Assembly: GCF_004364315.1 (NCBI RefSeq)
Contig: NZ_SOBR01000001.1
Location: 372,001 to 436,000, forward strand
DNA: 64,000 nucleotides
From: Chromohalobacter marismortui
GTDB taxonomy: Bacteria; Pseudomonadota; Gammaproteobacteria; Pseudomonadales; Halomonadaceae
Direction: 5' to 3'
Positions 7,623 to 17,398 of this stretch are shown here, piece after piece. Below the pieces are notes generated by a model. The model was not told where the DNA came from, searched no databases, and saw only the letters and a list, made by a program, of their open reading frames with translations. The position numbers and the translations under genes were made by a program. Within the stretch, counting starts at the first letter, position 1; each line of letters begins with the position of its first letter.

Positions 7623-9125
7623 TTAGAGAGTGGGCATGGTAAAGTGGTTGGTCTCCTCGCGGATGCCGCTTGGCCAGCGCTGGGTGATGGTCTTCATGCG
7701 GGTATTGAAACGAACCCCGTCCGGGCCGTGCATGTGCAGCGGACCGAACAGCGAACGCTTCCAGCCACCGAAGCTGTGGAAGGCCATGGGCACCGGGATC
7801 GGCACATTGACGCCGACCATACCGACCTGGATCTGCTCGCAGAACTGGCGGGCGGCATCGCCGTCGCGGGTGAAGATGGCGGTGCCATTGCCGAACTCGT
7901 GATCGTTGATCATGGCCACGGCGTCGTCGAAGCTGGTGGCGCGGGTGATGGCCAGCACCGGGCCGAAGATCTCTTCCGCGTGGATGCGCATGCCCGGCTT
8001 GACATGATCGAACAGCGAGCCGCCGACGAAGTAGCCGTCGCTGGCCCCTTCGATGGTGGTATCGCGGCCATCCACCACCAGCTCAGCTCCTTCCTCGACG
8101 CCGGTGGCAATGTAGCCCTTTACCTTCTCTAGGTGCTCCTTGGTGACCAGCGGACCCATGTCGTTGTCGGGGCCGTCGACCAGACCCGGGCCGACGCGCA
8201 GCGTCTCAAGACGGGCGATGAGCTTTTCTCGCAGGCGCTCGGCAGTTTCTTCACCCACTGGCACCGCCACCGAGATTGCCATGCAGCGCTCGCCGGCGCT
8301 GCCGTAGGCCGCCCCCATCAGTGCGTCGACCGCTTGGTCCAGGTCGGCATCGGGCATGATGACCATGTGGTTCTTGGCGCCGCCCAGCGCCTGGACCCGC
8401 TTGCCGTGGGCGGAGGCGGTGGCGTAGATGTACTCGGCGATCGGGGTGGAGCCGACGAAGCTCACCGCTTGGACGCGCTCGTCGGTGAGCAGCACGTCCA
8501 CCGATTCCTTGTCGCCGTTGACCACGTTGAAGGCGCCGTCGGGCAGCCCGGCTTCCTTGAGCAACTCGGCCAGTCGCAGGGGCGCGGACGGATCCTTCTC
8601 GGACGGCTTCATGATGAAGGTATTACCGCAGGCGAGTGCGATGGGGAACATCCACATCGGGACCATGGCCGGGAAGTTGAACGGCGAGATGCCGGCACAG
8701 ACGCCCAGCGGCTGCATCATCGAGTAACTGTCGACGCCGGTGCCGACGTTCATCGAGTGCTCGCCCTTTTGCAGGTGCGGGATGCCGCAGGCAAATTCCA
8801 CCACTTCGAGACCCCGAGTCACTTCGCCCTTGGCATCGGAGAATACCTTGCCGTGCTCGCGGGAGATCATGGCTGCCAGCTCATCGATGTGGGCCTCGAC
8901 CAAGGTCTTGAACTTGAACAGGATGCGTGCGCGCTTGAGCGGAGAGACCTTCGACCAGGCCGGGAAGGAATCATGGGCAAGCCGCACTGCTTCCCGGGTT
9001 TCGTCCGCGGTGGCCAGTGCGACCTGGGAGCTTTGCTCGCCGGTGGCCGGGTTGAAGACCGGGGCGTAGCGCTCGCTGCGGCCCTCGACGATGCTGCCGT
9101 TGAGAAAGTGGTGAATCTGGTTCAT
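7623..9125 (-). CDS. iolA: Methylmalonate-/malonate-semialdehyde dehydrogenase (CoA-acylating)
   Basis: This 500-residue enzyme oxidises malonic semialdehyde to acetyl-CoA and CO2, the last step of inositol breakdown. It is an aldehyde dehydrogenase fold with [11 protein letters not shown], the family-specific GGAKNH in place of the usual GGKSP, and the nucleophile Cys281 in [11 protein letters not shown]. These mark the CoA-dependent MMSDH branch rather than general aldehyde dehydrogenases. The ATG at 9125 ([10 protein letters not shown]) is preferred; the in-frame ATG at 9143 would add six residues. It is the last gene of the leftward iol series. The same enzyme (mmsA) serves valine degradation, but the context points to inositol. 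Confidence 0.93.
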   Translation of the reverse strand: MNQIHHFLNGSIVEGRSERYAPVFNPATGEQSSQVALATADETREAVRLAHDSFPAWSKVSPLKRARILFKFKTLVEAHIDELAAMISREHGKVFSDAKGEVTRGLEVVEFACGIPHLQKGEHSMNVGTGVDSYSMMQPLGVCAGISPFNFPAMVPMWMFPIALACGNTFIMKPSEKDPSAPLRLAELLKEAGLPDGAFNVVNGDKESVDVLLTDERVQAVSFVGSTPIAEYIYATASAHGKRVQALGGAKNHMVIMPDADLDQAVDALMGAAYGSAGERCMAISVAVPVGEETAERLREKLIARLETLRVGPGLVDGPDNDMGPLVTKEHLEKVKGYIATGVEEGAELVVDGRDTTIEGASDGYFVGGSLFDHVKPGMRIHAEEIFGPVLAITRATSFDDAVAMINDHEFGNGTAIFTRDGDAARQFCEQIQVGMVGVNVPIPVPMAFHSFGGWKRSLFGPLHMHGPDGVRFNTRMKTITQRWPSGIREETNHFTMPTL

Positions 9126-9250
9126 ATCGGATACCTGGACCATTGGTTATGTCGCTAAATATTGATGACGGTGAAGCGCGACGTGACCGAATCGCGCTAT
9201 CGCATAACGCTCACGCGTTCCGTGAGTTGGACGGCGGCGCTGCGGGCTGC

Positions 9251-10150
9251 CTATTTGCTGATCGTGAAGCCGGCCTGTTCGGCCAGAGCGTGCAGGTTGC
9301 GATAGCCCAGACGCGCATAGGTCAGCGGGTCGGCCACCTTGGGATCCTGCTCGGCCTCTACCACCAGCCAGCCCTCATAGCCGCTCTCGCGAAGCGCCAT
9401 TAGGGTGGGCGCGAAGTCGATATTGCCGTCTCCCGGGACGGTGAAGAGGCCATCGAGCACCCCATCAAGGAAGCTCTTGTCGCGGTTGCGCAGTTCGTTC
9501 AGGACAGGGAAACGCATGTCCTTGCAGTGCACGTGCTTGATGCGCGAGGCATAGCGCTGAGCGATGGTGAGCGGATCACCGCCGGCACCAACCAGATGCC
9601 CAAAGTCGAGCAGCAGGCCCACAGAGTCGCGGGTGGCGTCCATCATGTGTTCGATATCGGCCTGGCTTTCCACTACCGTGCCGAGGTGGTGGTGGTAGGC
9701 CATGTGCACGCCCTGCTCCCTGAGGTAGTCGCCGACCACGTTGAGGCCGTCGGTGAGCCGGGCCCATTCGTCCTCGCCAAGGGTCGGGCGCTGGGACACG
9801 GGGCGGTACTGATCGCCATGGATACAGTGGCTGACCTCGCAGAACACCATGACCTTGGCGCCGCACTGCTTGAGCAGGTTGAGGTGATCCTTGACCGCCT
9901 CGATTTCCTCCTCCGGGCTGCGCTCCAACAGGCGGCTGGAGTACCAGCCGGAGACCAGCGACAGGTCATGGTCGCCCAGCACTTTCGAGAGTGCATCTGG
10001 GGTGCGGGGAAACTTCTGGCCAAGCTCGAAGCCTGAGAATCCCGCTTCACGCCCTTCGGTCAGGCAGGTCTCAAGCGGTGTGTCGCCGCCGAGACTCGGC
10101 AAGTCGTCGTTGGTCCAGGTAAGAGGATTGATGCCGAGGCGAGTGATCAT
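9251..10150 (-). CDS. iolE: 2-keto-myo-inositol dehydratase IolE
   Basis: This 299-residue TIM-barrel enzyme of the xylose-isomerase-like superfamily converts 2-keto-myo-inositol to 3D-(3,5/4)-trihydroxycyclohexane-1,2-dione. The start MITRLGINPLTWTNDD is characteristic of IolE. Metal-site segments include VFCEVSHCIHGDQYRP, MAYHHHLGTVVE, LLLDFGHLVGAGGDP, HVHCKDMR and VPGDGNIDF. Length matches the family. AAGGAG lies 8 nt before the ATG at 10150. It sits between iolD and iolA, with about 105-125 nt spacers on each side. Product assignment is firm given the neighbours. Confidence 0.94.
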   Translation of the reverse strand: MITRLGINPLTWTNDDLPSLGGDTPLETCLTEGREAGFSGFELGQKFPRTPDALSKVLGDHDLSLVSGWYSSRLLERSPEEEIEAVKDHLNLLKQCGAKVMVFCEVSHCIHGDQYRPVSQRPTLGEDEWARLTDGLNVVGDYLREQGVHMAYHHHLGTVVESQADIEHMMDATRDSVGLLLDFGHLVGAGGDPLTIAQRYASRIKHVHCKDMRFPVLNELRNRDKSFLDGVLDGLFTVPGDGNIDFAPTLMALRESGYEGWLVVEAEQDPKVADPLTYARLGYRNLHALAEQAGFTISK

Positions 10151-10256
10151 GGGGCGTACTCCTTGGTAGTGATGCGGTCACCGGCACATCGGCATGGCAT
10201 CAGGCGACCGGTCATTATGCGTATTAGTAACGGTGCGTCGTTTCACTGGTCGCGGC

Positions 10257-12107
10257 TCAGTGATGCTGGCGTGCCTTGGCCTCGACATAGCCGCGATAGG
10301 CCGTTTTGACCTCCTCGCGCTCGGAGACTTCCGGTACCGCGACGTCCCACCAGGCGCCTCCCTCGGCGGTGCTCGGCAGGGGATCCGTGTCCAGGGCGAT
10401 CACATAGGTTGACGAGGCCTGGCGGGCACGGACGAGCGCCGCCTCCAGGGCCGCGATGCCGCCGACCGACTCGGCCTGACAGCCCAGGGCGCGGGCATGG
10501 GCGGCGAAGTCGGTCTTGGGAGCGCCCTCCGGGACCGTTCGGCAGTCCTCGAGCAGGTTGTTGAAGCCGGCACCGCCGGTGGCGTGCTGCAGCCGGTTGA
10601 TGCAACCGAAGCCGCGGTTGTCGAGCACCACCACGATCAGCTTGTGGCCGAGCATCACCGAGGTGGCGAGCTCCGAGTTGTGCATCAGGTAGCTGCCGTC
10701 GCCGATCATCACGAAGACCTCCCGCTCTGGTCTTGCCATCTTCACGCCCATGCCTCCGGCGATCTCATAGCCCATGCAGGAGAAGCCATATTCGACGTGA
10801 TAGCTGCCGGGGCCTGCTGCCTGCCAAAGCTTGTGCAGTTCGCCGGGCAGGCCGCCTGCTGCGCAGACCACGGTGCCGTCGTCGCCTGCCTGACGGTTCA
10901 CGGCCCCGATGACTTGGGCGTCGGTGGGCAGGGTAAGGCCGCCGTCGGCGGTGACGCGGTTCACTACTTCCTTCCATTCACGCTTCAGGCCGCCGGCCTG
11001 TTCGCGCCATTCCTCATTGGCATGCCAGTCTCCGAGGGCGGCGGTCAGCCTCTCGAGCCCCTCACGAGCATCGCAGATCAACGGCAGGGCATGATGCTTG
11101 GCGCTGTCGAAGCGGCCGACGTTCAAGGCCACCTGGGTCAGGTGGTCCCGCTCGAACAGCGCCCGCGAGCCGGTGGTGAAATCTTGCAGGCGGGTACCTA
11201 CAGCGAGGATTACATCGGCCTGTTCGGCCAGGCGGTTGGCTGCCGCGCTGCCGGTGACGCCGATGGCGCCCACGCTCAGGGGGTGGGCATCGGGCAGGGC
11301 ACCCTTGCCGGCCTGAGTCTCGGCCACGGGAATGCCGTGTGCGCGTGCGAAGCGGTCCAGCGCCTGGCAGGCAGCGCCGTAGTGTACGCCGCCCCCGGCG
11401 ATGATCAGGGGCTGGCGGGCGCCGCGCAGGGCCGTGAGAGCCTTGTCGAGCTCGACGGACTCGGGCACCGGGCGGCGGATGCGGTGCACGCGCCGGGCGA
11501 AGAAGCGTTCCGGGAAGTCATGGCTGAAGGTCTGCACGTCCTGGGGCAGCGACAGGGTGGCCGGGCCGCAATGCTCCGGGTCAAGCAGGGTGGCGATGGC
11601 CTGGGGCAGGCTGGTCAGCAGCTGCTCTGGCCGAGTGATGCGATCGAAGTATCGCGACACCGGCCGGAAGCAGTCATTGACCGTCATGGTCGGATCGCCG
11701 AAATGCTCGAGCTGTTGCAGCACCGGATCAGGGTCACGAGTAGCGAAGGTGTCGCCGGGCAGCAACAGAATCGGCAGCCGATTGGCATGCGCAAGAGCTG
11801 CGGCGGTGACCATGTTGGCAGCACCGGGACCTATCGAGCTGGTGACCGCCATCATTTGCCGCCGCTCCTTGGTCTTGGCGTAGGCGATGGCCGCATGCGC
11901 CATGGTCTGCTCGTTGTGGGCGCGAAAGGTCGGCAGTCGGTCTTGAACGTGATACAGCGCCTCGCCGAGACCGGCCACGTTGCCGTGACCGAAGATCGCG
12001 AAGGTGCCGGCGAATAGCGGTACTTCCTCGCCGCCGTCGAGTTCGATGTACTGGGTGGTCAAGAACTTGACCAGTGCCTGGGCCATGGTGAGTCGAGTGG
12101 TGCTCAT
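10257..12107 (-). CDS. iolD: 3D-(3,5/4)-trihydroxycyclohexane-1,2-dione hydrolase IolD
   Basis: This 616-residue thiamine-diphosphate enzyme opens the inositol-derived ring to 5-deoxy-glucuronate. The N-terminal Pyr domain begins RLTMAQALVKFLTTQYIELD, with FGHGNVAGLGEALY and the catalytic Glu region following. The C-terminal PP domain has GDGSYLMHNSELATSVMLGH at 469-488 and LDNRGFGCIN after it, the Mg/ThDP-binding motif. Length is typical of IolD and longer than acetolactate synthase. The ATG at 12107 overlaps the iolC stop by 4 nt, so the two are probably translationally coupled. Confidence 0.95.
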   Translation of the reverse strand: MSTTRLTMAQALVKFLTTQYIELDGGEEVPLFAGTFAIFGHGNVAGLGEALYHVQDRLPTFRAHNEQTMAHAAIAYAKTKERRQMMAVTSSIGPGAANMVTAAALAHANRLPILLLPGDTFATRDPDPVLQQLEHFGDPTMTVNDCFRPVSRYFDRITRPEQLLTSLPQAIATLLDPEHCGPATLSLPQDVQTFSHDFPERFFARRVHRIRRPVPESVELDKALTALRGARQPLIIAGGGVHYGAACQALDRFARAHGIPVAETQAGKGALPDAHPLSVGAIGVTGSAAANRLAEQADVILAVGTRLQDFTTGSRALFERDHLTQVALNVGRFDSAKHHALPLICDAREGLERLTAALGDWHANEEWREQAGGLKREWKEVVNRVTADGGLTLPTDAQVIGAVNRQAGDDGTVVCAAGGLPGELHKLWQAAGPGSYHVEYGFSCMGYEIAGGMGVKMARPEREVFVMIGDGSYLMHNSELATSVMLGHKLIVVVLDNRGFGCINRLQHATGGAGFNNLLEDCRTVPEGAPKTDFAAHARALGCQAESVGGIAALEAALVRARQASSTYVIALDTDPLPSTAEGGAWWDVAVPEVSEREEVKTAYRGYVEAKARQHH

Positions 12108-14056
12108 GACAGGGTATCCTCTGTGATGGGCCGGACGTTGCGCAGTTGCTGCCAGGCATGGATCAGTTCTGCGTAGTTGCTGGCCACCCGATCGACTAGT
12201 TGGCCATCATCGAGGTTGCCGGCCAACCAGTCGCGGCTCGGGGCGGAAAACAGGGTGCGGCCGACAGTGAAGCCCTTGCACTGGGGGTGACGGGCAGCCG
12301 CGGTAAAGCCCCGCTTCATGTCGTCCATGGGAGCGTCGAGACCCAGCAGCACGACGCCGCGACAGTGCGGGTCTTGGGCCTCGATGGCTTGGCTGACCGC
12401 TTCCCAGGCGGTATCCGACATTGTCGGCAGCTTCCACCAGTCGGGGCGTATGCCGAGGTGATAGAACCGCTGGACGGCTCGGGCCAGGGTCTGGTCGTCG
12501 ATGTCGGCTTGGTTTGGTGGGATCACCTCGACCAGAAGCTCCAGCCCATTGGCGCAGGCCGCCTGATAGAGCTGGCGCAGGCGGGCTTCCTGATCCAGGC
12601 GTAGCTCGACCGGGTCGTCCGGGTGGTAGAAGACCAAACACTTGATGATGTGCTCCCGGGGCCAATGTTTGAGGCGGCTTCCCAGGTCATCGCCGTGCTG
12701 AAAACGCAGCGGTCGGGAGCTTGGCAATTCCACTGGGCGGCCGATCCACCAGCCCTTGCCGGTGGCATCGTTCAGGGCGTCCTGACCGAAGACGTCGTCG
12801 ACCAGAATCGCTGGTGTGGCGAGGCCGGTACGGCGGGCCCCTTCCTCGGCGGCTTTTACCAGTAGTTGCTTCAGAGCCGGGATGCGGGCGGGATCGGCAC
12901 GGACCTCGCGAGCCATGTCGGTTAGCTGGCGGCGGTGGTCGAAGGCTAAACCGCAAACTATGGGCCATTCCTTGGGTACCCGGGTCGTGGCGCGATGCAA
13001 ATGGTTGAGACCGGCATCTTGGTCGGGTCGCTTGACCGTGCCTCGGCGGGCCACATAGTCAAATAGCTCGGCCTCAGTGGGCATGGCCGGGGCACAGCCG
13101 TGGCGCGAAACCACCAGTGCGCCGCAGGCATTGGCGTAGGTGGCATTGGTCTGCCAGTCCTCGCCCCTTAGCCAGCCGCGCAGCAGGCCGCTCATGAAGG
13201 CGTCGCCGGCGCCAAGCACATTGAGTACCTCGACCTTGACGCCTTCCACGAGGATGCCCTCCTCAAGGCGCTGTGGAACCTCGCCTTCGATCACTACACA
13301 GCCCAGGGCGCCGAGCTTGCAGACTAGAGTCGCGTCACTGACCTCGCGTACCGCGCGCAGAGCGGTGAGGGTGTCGGTGCTGCCGCCGGCGATATGGAAT
13401 TCTTCCTCGGTACCGACGATCAGGTCGAAGTCGGGCAGCCAGGCCTTGAGGTCCTCTGTCACGCTCTCGTCAGCGATAAAGCGGGTCTCGCCGTCACCGG
13501 GTGAGGTTAGGCCCCACAGCACCGGGCGGTAGTCGATGTCCAGGACCCGTTTGACGCCATGGTCGGCGGCGGCATCCAGTGCCTTGCGGCAGGCGCGGGC
13601 GGTTGTGTCGGTGGACAAGTGGGTGCCGGTGATGGCCAGCGCCTTGGCCCGGGCGATGAAGGCCGGATCGATGGCCGCATGATCGATGGCCATGTCGGCG
13701 CAGTCGCGGCGGTAGAACAGCAGCGGAAAGCTTTCGCGATCCTTGAGGGCCAGCAGCACCAGGCCGGTATGGCGCTTGGGATCGGTTTGCAGAGCGCTCA
13801 CGTCGACGCCCGCACGGGCGAGCTCCTCGCGCACGAAATTGCCCATCTGTTCGTTACCGACCCGAGAAAGCATGGCGGATTTCAGGCCGAGGCGTGCGGT
13901 ACCATAGGCCATATTGCCGGAGCTGCCACCCAGATACTTGGAGAAGCTGGCCACGTCTTCCAGGCGGCTGCCGACCTGTTCCGAGTACAGGTCTACCGCG
14001 ACGCGGCCGAGGCAAATCAGATCCAGCGGTCGTGTATTTGTCGGTTTTGCTTGCAT
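12104..14056 (-). CDS. iolC: Fused 5-dehydro-2-deoxygluconokinase and DUF2090 aldolase-like domain (IolC)
   Basis: This is a 650-residue two-domain protein. Residues 1-330 are a PfkB/ribokinase-type kinase: LGGSSGN at 42-48 and the anion-hole motif GAGDAFMSG at 282-290. It phosphorylates 5-dehydro-2-deoxy-D-gluconate. Residues about 340-645 are a DUF2090 domain, widely proposed to act as the 5-dehydro-2-deoxyphosphogluconate aldolase (IolJ function). No separate iolJ is in the window, which fits a fused aldolase. Conserved segments there include KCLVFYHPDDP, ELLVEVIPP and GRTLFSAPSRDWL. The ATG at 14056 has GGAGAG about 10 nt upstream. It heads iolCD, with 179 nt separating it from the oxidoreductase gene upstream. 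The aldolase role is inferred from family and context. Confidence 0.93.
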   Translation of the reverse strand: MQAKPTNTRPLDLICLGRVAVDLYSEQVGSRLEDVASFSKYLGGSSGNMAYGTARLGLKSAMLSRVGNEQMGNFVREELARAGVDVSALQTDPKRHTGLVLLALKDRESFPLLFYRRDCADMAIDHAAIDPAFIARAKALAITGTHLSTDTTARACRKALDAAADHGVKRVLDIDYRPVLWGLTSPGDGETRFIADESVTEDLKAWLPDFDLIVGTEEEFHIAGGSTDTLTALRAVREVSDATLVCKLGALGCVVIEGEVPQRLEEGILVEGVKVEVLNVLGAGDAFMSGLLRGWLRGEDWQTNATYANACGALVVSRHGCAPAMPTEAELFDYVARRGTVKRPDQDAGLNHLHRATTRVPKEWPIVCGLAFDHRRQLTDMAREVRADPARIPALKQLLVKAAEEGARRTGLATPAILVDDVFGQDALNDATGKGWWIGRPVELPSSRPLRFQHGDDLGSRLKHWPREHIIKCLVFYHPDDPVELRLDQEARLRQLYQAACANGLELLVEVIPPNQADIDDQTLARAVQRFYHLGIRPDWWKLPTMSDTAWEAVSQAIEAQDPHCRGVVLLGLDAPMDDMKRGFTAAARHPQCKGFTVGRTLFSAPSRDWLAGNLDDGQLVDRVASNYAELIHAWQQLRNVRPITEDTLS

Positions 14057-14235
14057 ATCGTCTCTCCGCGTCGCCGATGATGTCGAGTCGATGCATCTGA
14101 AGGGCGATTGGCCTCGCTAGCTGTTACGACGCATGTATCGATCAATGATCAAAAGGTGTAGCCAACAGGATTCATCGTGCTTGCTTTTGTCATGCAAAGT
14201 GGCTCTAGGCCCTAGGCCGTTTCTTTGCGGGAATG

Positions 14236-15366
14236 TCAGGCCGTCCCCAGCTCGACCCAGCCCCCCTCGCGATGAGAGTGCTCGATGGCCTCGATCAGTG
14301 TGTTGATCCGACGGGCCTGCCGAAAGTCGGGTATTAGTGGCCGGCAACCGGCCAGTCCCTCGATGAGATCGCGGATCTCGATGATCTTCTGGTCGTTGTA
14401 GCCAAGCCCGTGTCCCGGAGCCGGACAGAAGGCGGCGTAGTCGGGGTGATCCGGGCCGGCCAGCAGGGTGCGAAAGCCCCGCCGTCCGCTCGGGCCTTCC
14501 TGCTGATAGAGCTTGAGTTCGCTCATTCGCTCTTGATCGAAGGTGATGGCGCCCTTGGTGCCGGTAACGGTGTAGGCCAGCCCCATCTTGCGGCCCGAGG
14601 CGATGCGCGAGGTCTCGATGCTGCCGATCAGGCCGCCATCGAAGTGAACCAGCGCCTGGGCATGATCGTCGTTCTCGACAGGTCGCGTGCCACTGCCATC
14701 CGCCAGGAAACGTTCCGTGATCACAGTTTGGAGTTGGCCGCAGACCCTTTTGATGGCGCGTCCGGTGAGGTATTCGGCCATGTGCAGAATGTGAGAACCC
14801 AAATCGCCTAAGGCGCCAGCACCTGCGGTTTCACGGAAGGTATGCCAGTCGTGAGGCTTGGCCGGGTCGGCCAGGTAATCCTCGTTGTGGCGACCACGAA
14901 AGTGGATGACTTCTCCAATCTCGCCGTTGGTGATAATCTCTCGGGCCAGCTGGGTGGCGGGATTGCGCACGTAGTTGAAGCCGACCAGTGTTTTGACGCC
15001 GGCGCGCTCTGCCGCCGCGATCATCTCGGCAGCGTCGGCGTCATTCAGGGCCATGGGTTTTTCCAGATACACATGCTTGCCCGCGGCGATGGCGGCGAGG
15101 GCCATTTCCTTGTGCAGGAAGTTCGGCGCGCAGATGTCCACCACGTCGACCCTGGAGTCGGCTACTAGCTCATGCCAGTTGCCGGTGGCGCGAGCGAAGC
15201 CCAGTTCACTTGCCTTGCGGACCGCAAACGTCTCGTCGACCTCGGCGAGCAGCTCGCAAACCGGTGTCGCAGGCAGATCGAACACCCGGGGTGCGGCGTG
15301 CAGGGCAATGGCATGAGCCTTGCCCATGTAGCCGGTGCCGATCAGTCCGATGTGCAGGGATGTCAT
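14236..15366 (-). CDS. Gfo/Idh/MocA-family oxidoreductase in the iol cluster
   Basis: This 376-residue NAD(P)-dependent oxidoreductase has a Rossmann start IGLIGTGYMGKAHA, the catalytic YLEKPMALN, and a C-terminal beta-sheet domain containing ETAGAGALGDLGSHILHMAE. It is longer than IolG (331 residues) and only distantly alike. Candidate substrates are scyllo-inositol, D-chiro-inositol or another inositol isomer, feeding the same pathway; the sequence does not decide. The ATG at 15366 (MTSLHIG) is preferred over 15387 because it puts the Rossmann strand at the N-terminus. It lies 32 nt downstream of the transporter ATPase gene and is probably cotranscribed with it. Confidence 0.85.
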   Translation of the reverse strand: MTSLHIGLIGTGYMGKAHAIALHAAPRVFDLPATPVCELLAEVDETFAVRKASELGFARATGNWHELVADSRVDVVDICAPNFLHKEMALAAIAAGKHVYLEKPMALNDADAAEMIAAAERAGVKTLVGFNYVRNPATQLAREIITNGEIGEVIHFRGRHNEDYLADPAKPHDWHTFRETAGAGALGDLGSHILHMAEYLTGRAIKRVCGQLQTVITERFLADGSGTRPVENDDHAQALVHFDGGLIGSIETSRIASGRKMGLAYTVTGTKGAITFDQERMSELKLYQQEGPSGRRGFRTLLAGPDHPDYAAFCPAPGHGLGYNDQKIIEIRDLIEGLAGCRPLIPDFRQARRINTLIEAIEHSHREGGWVELGTA

Positions 15367-15398
15367 GGCGTTCTCCGTGTCAGGCACTTCGGCTGCGT

Positions 15399-16214
15399 TC
15401 AGGCAACCTGGCTTTGCTGCTGGTCGCTGCGCTGAAATTCGGCGAGTTCGGCATCTAGGCTCTCGAGTTCGGCGCCGCCCGCCATCATGTTGAGGACCTC
15501 CTCGCGGGTGATCTCCTCCTTGCGGAAGGAACCGAGGCTGCCGCCGCGCTTGAGCAGGGTGAAAGCATTAGCGACCGGATAGGCGTGATGGACGTTATGG
15601 GTAATGAAGATCACTGCCAGACCATCGGCGCGAGCCTTGGCGATGTAGCGGAGTACCACTGAGGCTTGCTTCACACCCAGTGCCGAGGTCGGCTCGTCGA
15701 GAATCAACACTTTGGCACCGAAGTACACTGCTCGAGCGATGGCCACGCACTGACGCTCGCCGCCGGATAGGGTGCCCACCGCCTGGCCTGGGTCTCGTAC
15801 GTCGATGCCGATTTTGGCCATCTCTTGCTTGGCGATGCGGTCGGCATATTTCCAGTCAATGCGTTTCATGGGACCCCAGCCCACGGTGGGCTCTCGGCCC
15901 ATGAAGAAGTTGCGGGTGATCGACATCAGCGGAATCATTGCCAGGTCCTGAAATACGGTGGCAATACCCGCATCAAGCGCATAGGCGGGGGACTTGAAAC
16001 GCACGGGCTTGCCGTCTAAAAGCATCTCGCCGTGGGTAGGCTTGTGCACCCCAGACAGGGTCTTGATCAGCGTGGACTTGCCGGCGCCGTTATCGCCTAG
16101 CAGGCACATCACCTCACCGGAATGGACCTTCAACGAGATATCGCTCAGGGCGATCACGCTGCCGAAGTGCTTGCTGACGTTGCACATCTCGATCATCGGC
16201 TTATGTTCTGTCAT
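15399..16214 (-). CDS. Sugar/inositol ABC transporter ATP-binding protein (single ABC domain)
   Basis: This is a 271-residue ATPase. Walker A is GDNGAGKST at 40-48, the Q-loop FQD is at 88-90, the signature LSGGERQ is at 149-155, and Walker B VLILDEP is at 169-175. CUT2 importers such as RbsA normally carry two fused ABC domains of about 500 residues. This one has a single domain, like FrcA and some inositol systems, and would act as a homodimer. The C-terminus carries an acidic, Gln-rich tail. It lies 1 nt from the end of the permease gene. With the permease and binding protein it should import myo-inositol. Confidence 0.9.
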   Translation of the reverse strand: MTEHKPMIEMCNVSKHFGSVIALSDISLKVHSGEVMCLLGDNGAGKSTLIKTLSGVHKPTHGEMLLDGKPVRFKSPAYALDAGIATVFQDLAMIPLMSITRNFFMGREPTVGWGPMKRIDWKYADRIAKQEMAKIGIDVRDPGQAVGTLSGGERQCVAIARAVYFGAKVLILDEPTSALGVKQASVVLRYIAKARADGLAVIFITHNVHHAYPVANAFTLLKRGGSLGSFRKEEITREEVLNMMAGGAELESLDAELAEFQRSDQQQSQVA

Positions 16215-16215
16215 C

Positions 16216-17346
16216 TCACTTGGCCTCCAACGCCTTCTTGCGCATAAAGTTGTTGAACAGCACGGCTACCAGCAGCATCACGCCGAGGAATACCTTGAAC
16301 CAGTCGGTGTTAACGCCGGTGTAGAAGATCCCCATCTGCACCATTCCGAAGATCAGGGCGCCCAGCGCTGCGCCGATTGCCGAACCGTAGCCGCCAGTGA
16401 GAAGGGCGCCGCCGATGACCACGGCGATGATTGCTTCGAGCTCCTTGAGCATGCCACGCAAGGTATCTGCCGAGCCGGTATCCATTACCTGCAGGCAAGC
16501 AAAAACCGTGGCCGATAAGGCAGTAAACATGAACAGCGAGACCTTGACTCGCCGAACAGGTACGCCCGAATTGCGCGCGGCATTGGCATCACCGCCACTG
16601 GCGAAGATCCAATTACCATAGGGCGTGAACAGCAGAATCCAGGTCGCTAAAGCAGTCAGGCCTAGCCACCAGACGATGGAAACTGGAATGCCCGTGACTG
16701 CAGGGTTACCGGCGAAGTTGGTACCGATCCAGCCATGGGACGCCATCCAGTTGAATAAACCGGTACCCACCTCGCCCGAGAAGAGAGAGGCGAGCCAATC
16801 GCCGGGTATATGGTCTTGGACGCCGCCGATCTGGGTGCGTCCGGTCAGCAGGCGGCTAATGCCGATTGCTAGGCCACGTAGAATGAACAAGAAAGCGAGA
16901 GTCACGATGAAAGAGGGCAGACCGGTACGATTCACCAGATAGCCATTAGCCCAGCCCACTAAGCCTGCACAGGAGAAAGCGAGTAGGATGGCCATCCACA
17001 TGGGCCAGCCATACTGGACAACGGGGATAGCGATCAGGACGCCCGCCAAGCCAATCATCGAGCCGATAGACAAATCGAACTCGCCGCCGATCATCAGCAG
17101 TGCTGCGGCAGTAGCGATGATACCCAATTGAGCGGCCACCTCGAGAAAAACGACGATCCCGGATGGAGTGAACATGCCTGTTCCGCTGGCAACGACAAGG
17201 AAAAAAGCCAGAACCAGTATCGTGCCGGCCAGGGCACCAAACTCGGGGCGGCTCAGGGCCCGCTTCCAGAAGGGAAGTTTCCGCAGGCGCTCATCCTGTT
17301 GCCCGCCCGCTGGATTATTAGCCTCTGGGGATGGAGTTGAGTTCAT
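16216..17346 (-). CDS. Sugar/inositol ABC transporter permease
   Basis: This 376-residue inner-membrane protein is of the RbsC/FrcC (CUT2, BPD_transp_2) family. About nine to ten hydrophobic segments run from residue 35 onward, including [20 protein letters not shown] and [20 protein letters not shown]. The family motif [10 protein letters not shown] is present near residue 107, as is the ATPase-contact region [12 protein letters not shown]. The protein begins with a polar 30-residue cytoplasmic tail. GGGAG lies about 9 nt before the ATG at 17346. It sits between the binding-protein and ATPase genes. Confidence 0.92.
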   Translation of the reverse strand: MNSTPSPEANNPAGGQQDERLRKLPFWKRALSRPEFGALAGTILVLAFFLVVASGTGMFTPSGIVVFLEVAAQLGIIATAAALLMIGGEFDLSIGSMIGLAGVLIAIPVVQYGWPMWMAILLAFSCAGLVGWANGYLVNRTGLPSFIVTLAFLFILRGLAIGISRLLTGRTQIGGVQDHIPGDWLASLFSGEVGTGLFNWMASHGWIGTNFAGNPAVTGIPVSIVWWLGLTALATWILLFTPYGNWIFASGGDANAARNSGVPVRRVKVSLFMFTALSATVFACLQVMDTGSADTLRGMLKELEAIIAVVIGGALLTGGYGSAIGAALGALIFGMVQMGIFYTGVNTDWFKVFLGVMLLVAVLFNNFMRKKALEAK

Positions 17347-17398
17347 AACGTTCGGCTCCCAGGGCCCGGATATCCAGGCCCTTTCGGTGGACGGGTGA

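Noticed and set aside
10497-12017. 506-codon rightward frame opposite iolD
   Set aside because: Antisense to a confidently assigned gene, with no ribosome site and no homology pattern.
14205-14225. GGCTCTAGGCCCTAGGCC as a second copy of the 271-bp element's end
   Set aside because: Only the CTAGG core is shared. The GCCTGTTGAC part of the terminal repeat is absent.
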